A DNA stretch of 64,000 bases, taken from SMXQ01 sp033720855. Its GTDB lineage: Bacteria; Pseudomonadota; Alphaproteobacteria; SMXQ01. The position numbers were made by a program, and so were the translations under genes. The notes under the pieces are model-generated. The model was not told the DNA's origin and did not search any database. It saw only the letters and a program-made list of their open reading frames with translations. Within the stretch, counting starts at the first letter, position 1; each line of letters starts with the position of its first letter. This document shows positions 17,772 through 26,308 of this stretch, in pieces. Location of the stretch: the NCBI GenBank assembly GCA_033720855.1, contig JAWWBR010000002.1:10358-74357 (forward strand), in the 5' to 3' direction.

Positions 17772-18823
17772 GCACCGAGCTGGAAGGGGGCGCGGCCAAC
17801 TGCGTCATCGATTGCGCCGGTGTAAACAAGGATACCCGGCTGTTCGTCGTCAGCGAAACCGGCGCCGTGGACGAGGCGGTCGCCGATGCCGTGGAGCGGG
17901 CGGGCCGCGATGCAGGTGCCCGGGTCGAGACCGTCTGGGTCGACCCCATCCCCAAGGAGACGCCCGATGCCATCCCCGAGGCGGCGCTCACCGCCTATCG
18001 CGAGGGCGACATCGTCATTTCCCATTTCCCCTCGCTGACCCGGGAGGCGCTCCATCCCCATTTCCCCGGCGAGACCCGGGTGCGTGTTCCCAACCGGGCA
18101 CGGACGGTAGAGCTGCTGTCATCCGAGTGGGCTCGATTTCCCTACGGGGTGCAGCTTGCCTTGGCCACAAGGCTGCAGGAAAAGATGACGCCGGGTAAAT
18201 CCTGGCGAATCACCAGCCCCGCGGGGACCGACCTCAGGGGCGTCTTTGGCGGCGCCGGCGGCCTGGTGGGATCGGCGTTCTTCGTCGACGGCGGCGAGAC
18301 GGGCAGGGCGCGCAAGAACTTCCCCGGCGGGGTCCACGACCCGCGCGCCTCAGCCGAGTTGGACGGCGTGCTGATCGTGGAATACATGGATCACGTCGAA
18401 CAGTCCGAGGACGACCCGCCCTTGCGGCTCGAGATCAAGGACTGCCGTATCACGGAAATCACCGGCGGCGCGGAGGATGGCCGCCTGCGCGACGCCATCG
18501 CCGCCAGCGACGGCTGGATCGATTCCTGGCATGCCGGCGACAACCCGTGCACCCTGACACCGGTGACGCGGGGGAAAAACAGCCGCTCCTGGTTTGGCTA
18601 CGGCCACTGCAGTCCGGCGATCATGCACTATCACTTGGGCCGCACCCATGAGACCACGAACCTGGCGTCGTTCGACCATACCCTGGTGGTCGACGGCGAG
18701 ACGCTCTACCAGGATGGGCAGCTTGGCCCCGATTTGCTCGAGGACGCCATAGTGGCCGATGCCATCAAGGCCGCGGAAGTCAGCGACGACATGCTGGCGA
18801 CCCGGCCGATGCCCATGTGGTAG
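17768..18823 (+). CDS. M29 aminopeptidase / 2,5-dihydroxypyridine 5,6-dioxygenase-like metalloprotein
   Basis: A 351-residue protein resembling the M29 aminopeptidase fold and its oxygenase relatives such as NicX (2,5-dihydroxypyridine 5,6-dioxygenase). Suggestive blocks are SPAGTDLRG, FPGGVHDP in the position of the usual P-G-E segment, WFGYGHCSPAIMHYHLGRT with several histidines, and a C-terminal DHTLVVDGETLYQDG. The start is the ATG that overlaps the VOC stop. Coupling to a VOC dioxygenase favours a role in ring cleavage or amide hydrolysis over protein turnover. The family is solid, the substrate unknown. Confidence 0.7.
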   Translation: MSTELEGGAANCVIDCAGVNKDTRLFVVSETGAVDEAVADAVERAGRDAGARVETVWVDPIPKETPDAIPEAALTAYREGDIVISHFPSLTREALHPHFPGETRVRVPNRARTVELLSSEWARFPYGVQLALATRLQEKMTPGKSWRITSPAGTDLRGVFGGAGGLVGSAFFVDGGETGRARKNFPGGVHDPRASAELDGVLIVEYMDHVEQSEDDPPLRLEIKDCRITEITGGAEDGRLRDAIAASDGWIDSWHAGDNPCTLTPVTRGKNSRSWFGYGHCSPAIMHYHLGRTHETTNLASFDHTLVVDGETLYQDGQLGPDLLEDAIVADAIKAAEVSDDMLATRPMPMW

Positions 18824-18831
18824 GCGGCGGC

Positions 18832-20577
18832 CTATTCCATTCTTTCGAGATTGCCGAGACGCAGCACCGCCTCGGTGACGATCTGCACGTCGCGGAGCAG
18901 ATTGCTCAGCAGCTTGAACTCGTTGGGTTTATGGGCGCGGCCCCTCTGCCCGGGCACCCCGGGCCCGAACTGCACGCCGTTGGGAAGCTGACGCGCCGAG
19001 GTATAGCCGTTGGATGACCGCGGCTTGGCGTCGATCCCGCTCACCTCGCGGAAGGTCACAAGCAGGTGTTGGATCCACGGCCCCTTGGGATCGCGATACA
19101 TGGGTCGTTTGATCTTGACGCTGATGGATACGTCGGTCCCGGTGCGCCGCTTCCAGGTATCGAGCGCGCGCCTGATCTCGTCAACCAGCTGATCTCGATC
19201 CTTGCCACGGGGTGCGCGCGGATTGACCACAAGATGTAGCGCGCCGTCTTTGACCTTCACGTAGGTGACCGGCGTCGTCAGCGCCCCCATGAAGGGATCG
19301 GAATATCCGATACCGAGCTTTCCGCCGTGATAGTTCAGGCCCCAGTTGTCCGAGACATAGGCGGCGGCATCGGTGAAATGGTTGCGTTTGAGGGGCGCCG
19401 CGCGGCGCACCTGATGGAGGAAATCGAACAGCCTGGAAACCGGATTGACGCCGCGCGACGGGCGCGCCGAATGGGCACCCTCGCCGAAAACCGTGAGCCT
19501 GACGCGATCGCCCTCGACCCGGGTTTCGATCTTGAAGTTCGCGCCATTGGCGGCGACGTAGCGCGCCGCCAGTGGGTCGAGGGCGCGTTTCAGGGCCGGC
19601 GCGTCGGCGGCCGCGATCACGGCCAGGGCCTCGGCAGGGATCTGATTGAAAACCACGCCGCCGGTAGCGTGGAGGATCTCGCCACCGGGGCCCGATCCCT
19701 TGCGCACCGGAAACTTCGCCATAACGATCCCGAAGCCCTTCTCCGCGACGCCCACGGGATAGCGTCCGTCCAGCACCAGGTTGTAGGGCGCCAGGGTGGT
19801 CTTGGTCTTGTAGTACTCGGTCGCCGAACCCCCTGTTTCCTCCGTGGTCTCTATCGCCAGGCGGATGGTCTTGGAGGGGATGAAGCCTTCCCGCTTGATG
19901 GACCCGAGCACATAGAGCGCGGCGGCGATGGAACCCTTGTTATCGGAGGCCCCGCGGCCGTACATGCGATCGCCCATCACCGTCAGTTTGAACGGATCCA
20001 GCTTCTTTCCATCCCTGAGCAACCACTTGGCAGGGTTGACGGGAACCACATCGGAATGGGTGAAGATGCCGATCGAACCGGATCCTGTTCCCTTCAGGGT
20101 GACTTCGAAAATGCGGTTATCGAAGTTGCGGAAGGCGAGGCCGAACTTTCGGGCGACCGCTTCGATGGCCCTGCCCATACGGTGGATGTTGGGATTGTCG
20201 TGCTGAGCCAGGTTCTCCTTCTTGTCGGTGGGGATGGCAACGAACCGGGCGAGCGTCGCGATGAGCTCATCGCGGTATTTGATCCGGGTGTAAAGCCCAA
20301 GCAAGCGATACAGATTGACCCGGTCGGCATCGTCGAGGGCCGCCTTCGTCTGACGCCGGTCAAGGGCCCGGGCCAGGCCGTCGTGCGCCAGTCCCGGCCG
20401 CAGGTCTTTTGCGAAGGTAGCGAAATCCCGTGGGCGCGTCGCGGAGACGCGCTGCAGCAGTTCTTCCAAGCCGGCCTTCTGGATGACCTCCTGTGCGGAC
20501 GTGGAACCGGGCAGGGCGGTCAAAAGGGATGCCACCCCCAGAGAACACAGGAATAGTCGAGACAATCTCTTGCCCAT
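18832..20577 (-). CDS. Exported M20 family metallopeptidase (dipeptidase-like)
   Basis: A 581-residue M20/M25/M40 peptidase with a signal peptide (cleavage near TSAQ, residue 28). Metal-site motifs are in order: THSDVVPVN (first His/Asp), GRGASDNKG (bridging Asp), and IETTEETGGS (catalytic and ligand glutamates). The lid domain follows, and a C-terminal block with NGYTSARQLPNGVQFGPG and HKPNE provides the last ligand. The start at 20577 follows GGGGGAT. It is the fourth minus-strand gene after tctA-tctB-tctC, but a terminator-like hairpin lies between tctC and this gene. Periplasmic cleavage of a peptide or N-acyl amino acid feeding the transporter is a plausible inference. Confidence 0.88.
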   Translation of the reverse strand: MGKRLSRLFLCSLGVASLLTALPGSTSAQEVIQKAGLEELLQRVSATRPRDFATFAKDLRPGLAHDGLARALDRRQTKAALDDADRVNLYRLLGLYTRIKYRDELIATLARFVAIPTDKKENLAQHDNPNIHRMGRAIEAVARKFGLAFRNFDNRIFEVTLKGTGSGSIGIFTHSDVVPVNPAKWLLRDGKKLDPFKLTVMGDRMYGRGASDNKGSIAAALYVLGSIKREGFIPSKTIRLAIETTEETGGSATEYYKTKTTLAPYNLVLDGRYPVGVAEKGFGIVMAKFPVRKGSGPGGEILHATGGVVFNQIPAEALAVIAAADAPALKRALDPLAARYVAANGANFKIETRVEGDRVRLTVFGEGAHSARPSRGVNPVSRLFDFLHQVRRAAPLKRNHFTDAAAYVSDNWGLNYHGGKLGIGYSDPFMGALTTPVTYVKVKDGALHLVVNPRAPRGKDRDQLVDEIRRALDTWKRRTGTDVSISVKIKRPMYRDPKGPWIQHLLVTFREVSGIDAKPRSSNGYTSARQLPNGVQFGPGVPGQRGRAHKPNEFKLLSNLLRDVQIVTEAVLRLGNLERME

Positions 20578-20634
20578 CGCATCCCCCGTTATGACGCGGT
20601 TCTCCATGATCACGGCTGCGGGCCTGGGCGCCGG

Positions 20635-20665
20635 AAAAAAGGGCCGGGGCAAATGCCGCCGGCCC
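20635..20665 (-). terminator. Intrinsic terminator downstream of tctC
   Basis: Read on the minus strand, GGGCCGG and CCGGCCC pair across an 11-base loop and are followed by six T. It lies between the tctC stop and the M20 peptidase start, so it would limit read-through into the peptidase gene. Confidence 0.7.
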
Positions 20666-20688
20666 CTCTTTTCAAGGCGGCGATCGTT

Positions 20689-21918
20689 TTATGACTTGCA
20701 GTCGATTGTCTTGGCTTCGAACCGCCCGTTGCGGTCCGCCGCCGTGACCGTGCAAGCCATCCCGGCTTTCAGCGCCTTGCGCTTGCCCTTGGCGCCATTG
20801 ATCATGATCTTGCTGCGGGACTTGGAGACCCGCACCTTCTTGCCGCCGATCTCGAGCACCCGGCCGCCCTTCTTGACCGAGACCAAATTTCCCTTGAGCT
20901 TATCGACGGGAACCGCCATCAGGCCCTTGAAGCGGGCGACGACGCTTTCCGGCGCATTCAGCACCTGGGCATAGATCTTGACCATGTCCTCGCCGCTGGT
21001 ATAGCCGATCGAGCGGCGCGCCTTTTTGGCTTCGGCGAGCAGGTCCTTGTCCTTCAACGCGTCGCGGAAGGCCACGCGCAGCGCCTTCAAGACATCGGGC
21101 TTGAGGCCAGGCGGCCCAAAGAATGGCCGGCCGGCAATGTCTTGTCCGCCGGCAAAGGCGGCCAGCGCCGCACCGTTCTTGCTCATCACCTCGGTCGCCT
21201 GCTCGGCGCCGTCGGTTTCCGGATGGTAGCCCATGCGGCCGAGGATGGTGAGCTTCTCGTCCCTGATGAAGGTGCGCAGGCTCTCGTAGCTGCCGCTGGT
21301 GGCCTCGACGTCCCCGCGGGCGATGGCCAGAACTTTTTCCTCGCTGCCGTCGTATCCGGTTATGACGCGGACGGGATAGCCGTCCACCTCCAGCAACTTG
21401 ACCCTCTGGTAGGAGGCGCTGCCGCGGCCGGTGCCCGAAAACTTGATCTCGCCTTTATAGGTCTTGAGTTGGGTCAGGGATTTCACCGGATGATCGCCCT
21501 TGATCACCCAGACCCAGGTTGACGCGGTGGTCGAGCCGATCGGGTTCAACTTGGCCACGTCATACTTGATACCGGGCTCGTTCAGTTTCTGGGCCAATGT
21601 CACGCCGCGGGTCAGGATCGCGATCACGGTGCCGTCCCGCTTGGCCCGATTCATCAGGTAATTGGCGGCAACGATACCGCCGGCGCCCGACATGTTGGTG
21701 GCAATCGATCTCGGCTTGCCCGGCAGGTACTTGGGCATGTGCCGCGCGATCAAGCGACCGTAGAAGTCATAGCCTCCGCCGGGGCTAGAGCGGATGACGA
21801 CGTTGAAGGTCTTGCCTTTCCAACTGGGACCGGCGGCCGCCGCCTGGTCGACGCACAACGCGCCGAGGCCGATTACGGCTCCAAGACCGAGGCTTAAAAA
21901 GACCGATTTCCTTGACAT
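20689..21918 (-). CDS. tctC: TctC/Bug-family substrate-binding protein with extra C-terminal domain
   Basis: A 409-residue tripartite tricarboxylate transporter binding protein, exported (signal peptide to about AAAAG, residue 29). Family marks are VVIRSSPGGGYDFYGRL, GAGGIVAANYL and GPPGLKPDVLKALR. Typical members have about 320 residues; here roughly 70 more follow the fold from residue 340, basic and beta-rich, ending GMACTV...IDCKS. The same extension occurs in the binding protein at 30435-31751. It is in an operon with tctA and tctB upstream and is presumably their binding partner. The ligand, probably a carboxylate or other small organic acid, cannot be read. Confidence 0.9.
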   Translation of the reverse strand: MSRKSVFLSLGLGAVIGLGALCVDQAAAAGPSWKGKTFNVVIRSSPGGGYDFYGRLIARHMPKYLPGKPRSIATNMSGAGGIVAANYLMNRAKRDGTVIAILTRGVTLAQKLNEPGIKYDVAKLNPIGSTTASTWVWVIKGDHPVKSLTQLKTYKGEIKFSGTGRGSASYQRVKLLEVDGYPVRVITGYDGSEEKVLAIARGDVEATSGSYESLRTFIRDEKLTILGRMGYHPETDGAEQATEVMSKNGAALAAFAGGQDIAGRPFFGPPGLKPDVLKALRVAFRDALKDKDLLAEAKKARRSIGYTSGEDMVKIYAQVLNAPESVVARFKGLMAVPVDKLKGNLVSVKKGGRVLEIGGKKVRVSKSRSKIMINGAKGKRKALKAGMACTVTAADRNGRFEAKTIDCKS

Positions 21919-22003
21919 ACCGAAGTCTCCCGTCTGTCGTGAATTTCTCTTTGATTGGCGTTTCGATCCCCATTACGTGCTGCCGGTGGGGAACACTCCA
22001 TCC

Positions 22004-22492
22004 CTAATCCCATCCCAACATTTCGAACACCACGCCCGGCGGGAAGGGAAGGTGCAGCAGGTTGTTGAACAGCAGCCAAGTCGCTCCTCCGGCGACCACC
22101 GGCATGGCAATGGTGACAACCCACCCCTCGCGGTGCCGCAGGAGATACAGGAATACCATCACCGGAATGGCGACGAAAAAGCCCAGAACCCAGAGGGCAA
22201 AGCCGAAGGCATAAACCCAGACAAACAGTTCGAAGGCCCGCTTTCTGCCCTCCACGGAAGCTTCTTCCTCGGTGAAATCGACGTCGGCGCCGGTCTCACG
22301 GGATTCCGGGGTCTGTGAGAAAAACACCTCGCGCACGATCTGCCAGGTCAGTAGCGCAAGGGCGATGATGGCGATCGTATAGGGGTAGAGGCGCGCCTGC
22401 TCCGGCATGTCCTTCGACTCGTAAAGCACATAGGCGAAGACGATGATGAAGAATACGGTCAGCAGCGAGCGAATCTGGAGACGGATTCCCAT
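22004..22492 (-). CDS. tctB: Tripartite tricarboxylate transporter small membrane subunit TctB
   Basis: A 162-residue membrane protein with four predicted transmembrane segments (about 10-25, 38-54, 88-118 counted as two, and 128-146) and a polar acidic loop near residues 60-80. This is the layout of TctB. The ATG lies one base after the tctA stop, and tctC follows 85 bases downstream. The size and position between tctA and tctC support the call more than any motif does, since TctB sequences vary widely. Confidence 0.88.
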   Translation of the reverse strand: MGIRLQIRSLLTVFFIIVFAYVLYESKDMPEQARLYPYTIAIIALALLTWQIVREVFFSQTPESRETGADVDFTEEEASVEGRKRAFELFVWVYAFGFALWVLGFFVAIPVMVFLYLLRHREGWVVTIAMPVVAGGATWLLFNNLLHLPFPPGVVFEMLGWD

Positions 22493-22493
22493 G

Positions 22494-23990
22494 TCAGACC
22501 TCCACGTTCCGCTCGAAGCGTTTTGAGAACCTGTCCTGCCACAGCGGGTAGGCGACGCTCGCCACCAACAGGGCGAAGATCACCAGAACCCCCGGCCGGA
22601 ACAGGAACCCGAAGCCATAAAGCTGGACCGAGGTCCACATATAGCGTTCAGCGATGGGGCCCAGAACCAGGCCCAAAAGCAGCGGCGGACGCGGCCAACC
22701 GGCCATCCGCATGAAATACCCCAGGGTCCCGAAGGCGATCATCACCAGGATGTCCTCGAAGCGCCCGGATGCGGCGAAGCTGCCGATGACCGCCATCGCC
22801 AGGATCATCGGAATCATCAAGGTGGGACGCAGTTTGGTCGCCATCGCCAGCTGCCGTGTGAAGGCCAGACAGAGGATCGAGGTCAGCACGCTGCCGATCA
22901 GCAGAAGCCAGATCATGGAGAACGTGACGTCGAGGTCCTTGGTCAGCATGTCCTTGCCCGGCGTGATGCCGACGATGATCAAACCGCCGAAGATCAGGGC
23001 CAGGGTACTGGAACCGGGGATACCGAAGGCGAGGGTCGGGATCAACGACCCGCCCTCCTTGGCATTGGTCGCGGCGTCGACGCCGATCACGCCGCGCACG
23101 TCGCCGGTGCCGAAGGTTTCCCGCGCCCCCTTGCAGGTTTGCTTGGCGTGGCCGTAGGCGAACCAGTCCGCGACCGAAGAGCCCAGGCCGGGAATGATGC
23201 CGACCCAAACGCCGATAAAGCTGCAGCGGAGAATCAGCCACCAGTGCTTGAAGGCATCCTTGATTCCCTGCCGCCGCCCGGTGGTGAGGTCACCCAGAGG
23301 AACGTCGGAGATTCCGGTCCCCTTGCTCGCCATGTAGAGCATTTCCGGAATGGCGAACAGGCCAATGGTCATGGGGACCAGCTTGATGCCGTCGACCAGG
23401 TAGAGCTGATCGAAGGTAAAGCGATGGATGCCGGTCAGGATATGCACCCCGATCATCGATATCGCCAGGCCGAAGGCGCCGACGATGATGCCCTTGACCG
23501 GGGCCTTTCCGGAAAGGGCGCCGACCATGGCGACGCCGATCATGACCAGCATGAAGAATTCAGGCGGGCCCAGCAGAAGCACTAGAGGCCGGAGCACGGG
23601 GATCGCAGCCAACAGCACGATGGCGCCGATGATGCCGCCGATGGCCGAGGAGGTGAAGGCCGCGGCCAGCGCCCGCGCCGCCTCGCCCTTCTTGGCCATG
23701 GGATAGCCGTCCATGATGGTCGCCTGGGAGCCACCCCCGCCCGGCACGCTGAACAGGATGGAGGTAATCGAATTGGCGGTGTTGCTGACCGCCCAGATGC
23801 TGACGATGAGCGCCACCGCCTCGAATTTGTTGAGAACGAAGGCAATGGGCAGAAGCAGGGCAATGGCGGTCTTCGAACCGATGCCCGGCATCGCCACCAG
23901 GGTGGAGCTGATGACGATGCCGAACATCATCAGCAGAAATGCCTTCCAATGGAGTATGCCCAACAGGCCTTCGATGGCAGCTTCAATCAC
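22494..23990 (-). CDS. tctA: Tripartite tricarboxylate transporter large permease TctA
   Basis: A 498-residue permease with about twelve hydrophobic segments. The TctA hallmark PGGGGSQATIMDGYPMAKKG is in the N-terminal half, and GIIPGLGSSVADWFAYGHAK with GSLIPTLAFGIPGS is in the centre. It drives secondary, ion-coupled uptake across the inner membrane using ligand delivered by TctC. It is first in tctA-tctB-tctC, divergent from the crotonase gene across 211 bases that should hold the operon promoter. Confidence 0.95.
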   Translation of the reverse strand: MIEAAIEGLLGILHWKAFLLMMFGIVISSTLVAMPGIGSKTAIALLLPIAFVLNKFEAVALIVSIWAVSNTANSITSILFSVPGGGGSQATIMDGYPMAKKGEAARALAAAFTSSAIGGIIGAIVLLAAIPVLRPLVLLLGPPEFFMLVMIGVAMVGALSGKAPVKGIIVGAFGLAISMIGVHILTGIHRFTFDQLYLVDGIKLVPMTIGLFAIPEMLYMASKGTGISDVPLGDLTTGRRQGIKDAFKHWWLILRCSFIGVWVGIIPGLGSSVADWFAYGHAKQTCKGARETFGTGDVRGVIGVDAATNAKEGGSLIPTLAFGIPGSSTLALIFGGLIIVGITPGKDMLTKDLDVTFSMIWLLLIGSVLTSILCLAFTRQLAMATKLRPTLMIPMILAMAVIGSFAASGRFEDILVMIAFGTLGYFMRMAGWPRPPLLLGLVLGPIAERYMWTSVQLYGFGFLFRPGVLVIFALLVASVAYPLWQDRFSKRFERNVEV

Positions 23991-24201
23991 GGTCTTAGCC
24001 CCCCGGCGGCCGGTTCGATCGCGAATTCATTCCGCCTTTACCTACCCGTACCGCGTGTTGTGTTGAAGGACGCTAACCCAACGCCAGCCTTGTTTCAATG
24101 ATCCATATTGCCGAACGCCTCGCCCGCGGCCGCGTCCTGCGCTAGCATCAGGACACAAAGGGGCGGCGGGAGCGCCGCGGCCAAAGGACAGGGAGACGGT
24201 C

Positions 24202-24996
24202 ATGGAGCTCAACACCGAGAAGATGCTCGCCGAAAAGGAAAACGGCATCGGTTGGATGACCTTCAATCAGCCCGAGCGGCGAAATGCCATCTCCCACGAG
24301 ATGCGCGAGGCGATCCTCACCATCCTCGACGATTTCGAGGCCGATCCCGCGGTCCGCGTGATTGTCATGACCGGCGCCGGCGACAAGGCGTTCGTCTCCG
24401 GCTCCGACATCTCCCGTGGGGAAAAGGGCGAGGCAACGCCGGAGCAGCTTGAACGGCAGGGCCAGCTCTCGAACCTGGTCCGGGACCGGTACCTCAGCCT
24501 GAACAAGCCGCTGATCGCCATGATCCGCGGCTACTGCCTGGGCGGCGGAGTGGCGACGGCGCTCTATGCGGATCTCCGCATCGCCGCCGAAGATGCCCAG
24601 TTCGGCATCCCGGCGGCCAGGCTCGGCAATGCCTATAATTGGAGCTATACGCGCATGTTGGTGGATATCGTCGGCGCCGCGCGAGCCAAGGAGATCCTGA
24701 TCACTGCGCGCCGCTACTCGGCCGCGGAATCGCTCCAGATGGGCCTGGTGCACCAGGTCGTGGCGCCTAACGCGCTTGAACAGACGGTACGGGACATCGC
24801 CGCGGCTATCGTCGACAACGCGCCGCTCTCGGTCATCGCCGCAAAGGCGATGATCGACGAAATCGTGAAGGATCCCGATGCGCGCGACATGAATAGGGTC
24901 CGTGCCGTCCGCAAGGCCTGTATCGAAAGTGCCGACTTCGCCGAGGGCCGGCGCGCATTCAACGAAAAGCGCAAGCCGGTCTGGACCGGGACCTGA
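24202..24996 (+). CDS. Crotonase-superfamily (enoyl-CoA hydratase/isomerase) protein lacking canonical glutamates
   Basis: A 264-residue crotonase-fold enzyme. The oxyanion-hole segments are present: AFVSGSDI near residue 65 and GYCLGGGVATAL near 110. The two glutamates used by classical hydratases are replaced: GGGxE reads GGGVA, and the PE before xLG reads PA (IPAARLG). It therefore probably does not hydrate enoyl-CoA in the usual way; isomerase, decarboxylase, dehalogenase or C-C hydrolase activities of the superfamily are options. It is divergent from tctA and ends at a bidirectional hairpin shared with the convergent binding-protein gene. Confidence 0.88.
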   Translation: MELNTEKMLAEKENGIGWMTFNQPERRNAISHEMREAILTILDDFEADPAVRVIVMTGAGDKAFVSGSDISRGEKGEATPEQLERQGQLSNLVRDRYLSLNKPLIAMIRGYCLGGGVATALYADLRIAAEDAQFGIPAARLGNAYNWSYTRMLVDIVGAARAKEILITARRYSAAESLQMGLVHQVVAPNALEQTVRDIAAAIVDNAPLSVIAAKAMIDEIVKDPDARDMNRVRAVRKACIESADFAEGRRAFNEKRKPVWTGT

Positions 24997-25027
24997 GGCG
25001 GACGGCCGGGCGACGCGCCAATCGAAA

Positions 25028-25052
25028 GGGGCGGCTACCTCAGAGCCGCCCC
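25028..25052. terminator. Bidirectional terminator hairpin
   Basis: GGGGCGGCT (25028-25036) pairs perfectly with AGCCGCCCC (25044-25052) over a 7-base loop. T-rich sequence follows on the plus strand. It lies between the convergent crotonase and binding-protein genes. Confidence 0.75.
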
Positions 25053-25077
25053 TGTACATTTTGTCTTTATTTTCAGC

Positions 25078-26100
25078 CTATTGCATCAGCTTCTTGAACT
25101 GCGCCATGACCATGTCCGATGCGCCGAGGATGTCCAGATTGGTCTTGCGCATTTGCTCCGGGTCGGTCGGCGATATGCCCTTCCGCGCCTTCTTGGCCTC
25201 GGCCAGCAGCTTCGGATCCTTGAGCGCGGCCGCGAACGCCGCCCGCAGGATCTTTACCCGGTCGGCAGGAACGTTGGGGGCCGTGTAGAAGGGGCGCCCC
25301 GCCTCCAGCGGCGCCACCAGCAGGCTGGCCAGGGAGCGCCGCTCGGCCGAGACCACGTCGCGCAGATCAACGAGATCGCGCGGCAGCTCGGGGTGATCGG
25401 CCCCGAGCTTGCCGATGATCTTGAATTTTTCCTCTTTGATCGCCGTGCGCATGGTTTCGTAGCTGCCGGCCGTCATCTCGACCTCGCCGCGGGCCACCGA
25501 AAGCACCTTTTCGCCCGTCGAGCCGTAGCCGGTGATGATCCTCATGGGATAGCCGTCCAGTTTCATCACCATCGAGCGCTGATAGGCGCCGCCGCCGGGC
25601 CCCGTGGTGCCGACCTTGATCTCCCTTCCGCCGCGTTTGATGTCCTTGAGAGAGTTCAACGCCGAAGTCTGCGCGACAAGGAACACCGCCGTGCTGGACG
25701 CGGTGCTGCCGAGCGGAATCAGATTGCGGACATCGTATTTGACGCCTTTGTTCTTGCTTCTCTGGACGACGGCGATGGCACGGCTCAGGATGGCGATCTC
25801 GGTGCCGTCCCGCTTGGCCCGGTTGTGCATGTAATTGGCCGCAACGATACCGCCCGCGCCCTTCATGTTGATGGGGATGGAATTGGGATTGCCGGGAATA
25901 TGGCGCGGCATGTGGCGCGCCATCAGGCGGCCGTAGAAATCATTGCCGCCGCCGGGGCTCGACCGGATGATCACTTTGAGGGTTTTGTCCTTGTAGAAAT
26001 CCTCCGCCGCCATCGCCGGCGCCGGGTCAGCAAGCATGGCGGTCGTCGCCAAGGCCGCACAGGTCATCGTGGTCGCAAACGATCGTTGCCAAAATCTCAT
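25078..26100 (-). CDS. TctC/Bug-family substrate-binding protein (orphan)
   Basis: A 340-residue exported binding protein (signal peptide to about AMAAE, residue 32) with the family blocks VIIRSSPGGGNDFYGRL, GAGGIVAANYM and RAKRDGTEIAIL. It has no C-terminal extension and is very similar in style to the tctC product, suggesting duplication. The start at 26100 follows GAGAGGCGG; the frame upstream is unlike the family. No tctA or tctB lies in the same orientation nearby, so it may share the TctAB pair at 22-24 kb or act through a permease elsewhere. Confidence 0.9.
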   Translation of the reverse strand: MRFWQRSFATTMTCAALATTAMLADPAPAMAAEDFYKDKTLKVIIRSSPGGGNDFYGRLMARHMPRHIPGNPNSIPINMKGAGGIVAANYMHNRAKRDGTEIAILSRAIAVVQRSKNKGVKYDVRNLIPLGSTASSTAVFLVAQTSALNSLKDIKRGGREIKVGTTGPGGGAYQRSMVMKLDGYPMRIITGYGSTGEKVLSVARGEVEMTAGSYETMRTAIKEEKFKIIGKLGADHPELPRDLVDLRDVVSAERRSLASLLVAPLEAGRPFYTAPNVPADRVKILRAAFAAALKDPKLLAEAKKARKGISPTDPEQMRKTNLDILGASDMVMAQFKKLMQ

Positions 26101-26308
26101 GAGTCCGCCTCTCTGCCTAGTGTGATGGGCGATACCGCCCGATAATGCTTTACGCTTGTTGTTCGTCAAAGCATGAGCGCTCGGCGCCATCCTGTCAACG
26201 ACCCCAGCGCGCGTCCCTAGACAGCTCTGACCGTCGCCTGTAGCCTAACCGCCAATACCCGACCGGCCATCAAGGCCCTGAGGCAAGGGATCAACACGGA
26301 GCAACGCC

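Noticed and set aside
19327..20556. Plus-strand open frame of 409 residues opposite the M20 peptidase
   Set aside because: The peptidase has all its metal-site motifs; the opposite frame has no start signal or motif.
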